A model generated the notes under the pieces. That model was not told the origin of the DNA and ran no database searches. It saw nothing but the letters and a program-made list of their open reading frames with translations. From contig JAFRZE010000072.1 in assembly GCA_017442735.1 (NCBI GenBank), positions 1-64,000 on the forward strand: a stretch of 64,000 nucleotides of DNA. The letters run 5' to 3'. Positions 63,252 through 64,000 of this stretch are shown here, piece by piece. A program made the translations under genes and the position numbers. The stretch's first letter is position 1. Every line of letters begins with the position of its first letter. The stretch comes from Bacillota bacterium (GTDB lineage: Bacteria > Bacillota > Clostridia > Lachnospirales > Bianqueaceae).

Positions 63252-64000
63252 TTACGGGGTAAGACGTTTCGGGCTGCGGAACAGGAACATGGCTTCATTG
63301 ATGTGAAGGCCGCAAAGCAGCATGGTCAGACGATCCAGTCCAAGGCCGAATCCGCCATGAGGCGGGCAGCCGTATTTGAAGAACTCGAGATAGAATTTGA
63401 CATCATCCGCGAGGCCCTTCTCCTCTGCCTGTTTTTTCAGCACTTCATAGCGATGTTCACGCTGCGCGCCGGTGGTGATCTCGGTACCGCGCCAGATCAG
63501 GTCATAACCCATCGGCACGCCGTTCTCATCACGCATATGGTAAAAAGCACGCTTGTCGGCACTGTAATCGGTGACGAACAGGAACTCACTTCCAAAGTGT
63601 TTCATGGACCAGTCATAGCTCATGCGCTCCGCGTCGGTGGTGAGGTCGCCCTTTTCGGATTCAGGCACTTCATAACCATAGTCCTCTTTCAGTCCGGCAT
63701 AAAGATCCGCCAGTTTTACGATGGGGAACGGTTTATCCGGAACGACTACTTCAACGCCGAACTGTTCTTTGATAGCATCGCCGAATTTTTCGTTCACTTT
63801 CACGAGCGCGTAGGTCAGAAGACCTTCTTCCATTTTCATGACGTCCACATAGCTCGTGATATAGGAAAACTCCAGGTCGAAACCGGTAAACTCGGTGGTA
63901 TGCTTGCTGGTATAAGATTTTTCCGCACGGAAGACCGGACCCACTTCGAAGATCCGTTCAAATCCACTGGCCATGGCCATCTGTTTGTAGAACTGCGGGC
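63252..64000 (-). CDS. Aspartate-tRNA ligase, archaeal/eukaryotic type (5' end outside window)
   Basis: About the last 249 residues of a class II synthetase. The window edge reads PQFYKQM, just before class II motif 2 (FRAEKSYTSKHTTEFTGFD). Motif 3 is GFGLGLDRLTMLLCG and the protein ends SPKRLTP. The short C-terminus with no bacterial GAD insertion marks the archaeal-type AspRS found in many clostridia, usually non-discriminating (charging tRNA-Asp and tRNA-Asn). An AsnRS-type activity cannot be fully excluded from this fragment. Terminator directly follows. Confidence 0.92.
   Translation of the reverse strand, partial: PQFYKQMAMASGFERIFEVGPVFRAEKSYTSKHTTEFTGFDLEFSYITSYVDVMKMEEGLLTYALVKVNEKFGDAIKEQFGVEVVVPDKPFPIVKLADLYAGLKEDYGYEVPESEKGDLTTDAERMSYDWSMKHFGSEFLFVTDYSADKRAFYHMRDENGVPMGYDLIWRGTEITTGAQREHRYEVLKKQAEEKGLADDVKFYLEFFKYGCPPHGGFGLGLDRLTMLLCGLHINEAMFLFRSPKRLTP

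Noticed and set aside
1-64000. CRISPR arrays, insertion sequences, integrases or prophage genes
   Set aside because: No regularly spaced direct repeats and no transposase or recombinase motifs were seen. The fibre locus shows no flanking mobile genes or attachment-site repeats.

Overview
This looks like a chromosomal segment of a Gram-positive anaerobe of the Bacillota. The grounds are SpoVS, RNase Y, RNase J, IreB, the GlgC/GlgD pair, MurQ, sortases, Shine-Dalgarno-rich genes and TTGACA/TATAAT promoters. Base composition is close to 50% G+C by eye. A Clostridia or Erysipelotrichia-type gut bacterium fits, but the sequence alone does not fix the genus. Almost everything is on the minus strand and coding density is high; no intergenic gap reaches 300 bases.

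Layout. 0.1-1.7 kb: a solo peptide-binding lipoprotein. 1.8-11.2 kb: a glycogen operon, glgB-glgC-glgD-glgA-glgP plus an unknown acidic protein. 11.3-15.7 kb: pcrA-ligA. 15.8-17.1 kb: an AzgA/PbuG-type purine permease. 17.3-20.2 kb: tRNA-Gln(CUG), a divergent M29-aminopeptidase-like protein and a thioredoxin reductase. 20.3-21.4 kb: an unknown membrane protein. 21.5-26.5 kb: purB-phoH-ybeY-flippase-tadA. 26.6-28.4 kb: rny-spoVS. 28.5-35.6 kb: a cell-wall salvage set (PepV dipeptidase, NamZ, MurNAc/GlcNAc kinase, MurQ) followed by a PlsC-like acyltransferase and a GltS-like symporter. 35.7-51.0 kb: a surface-fibre locus. 51.1-53.3 kb: plus-strand YihY/BrkB and a FolT-like ECF S component, with a coiled-coil gene between them on the minus strand. 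53.3-63.1 kb: mtaB-ireB-ruvX-DUF1292-rnj-mltG-U32-glycosyltransferase. 63.25 kb to the end: the 3' part of an archaeal-type aspartyl-tRNA synthetase.

The surface-fibre locus is the standout. One collinear cluster holds a normal signal peptidase I (Ser60/Lys96), a 2692-residue LPXTG protein with a cysteine-peptidase-like domain and a His/Cys repeat array, an LPSTG major pilin, a class C sortase, an anchor-less pilin-like protein, two proteins with SipW-type signal peptides (one also with a sorting signal), a SipW-like Ser56/His94 peptidase, and a third signal-peptidase homologue whose catalytic pair reads Thr61/Arg97. It therefore joins a sortase-assembled pilus to a SipW/TasA-like export branch. 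It runs with a 15-base gap into the salvage genes.

A second theme is promoter placement. At five operon boundaries the -35 hexamer (TTGAxx) contains the TGA stop codon of the preceding gene, each with a 17-bp spacer. Two other genes (pcrA and the YihY gene) have their -10 box 7-8 bases from the start codon and no Shine-Dalgarno sequence, which predicts leaderless or nearly leaderless mRNAs.
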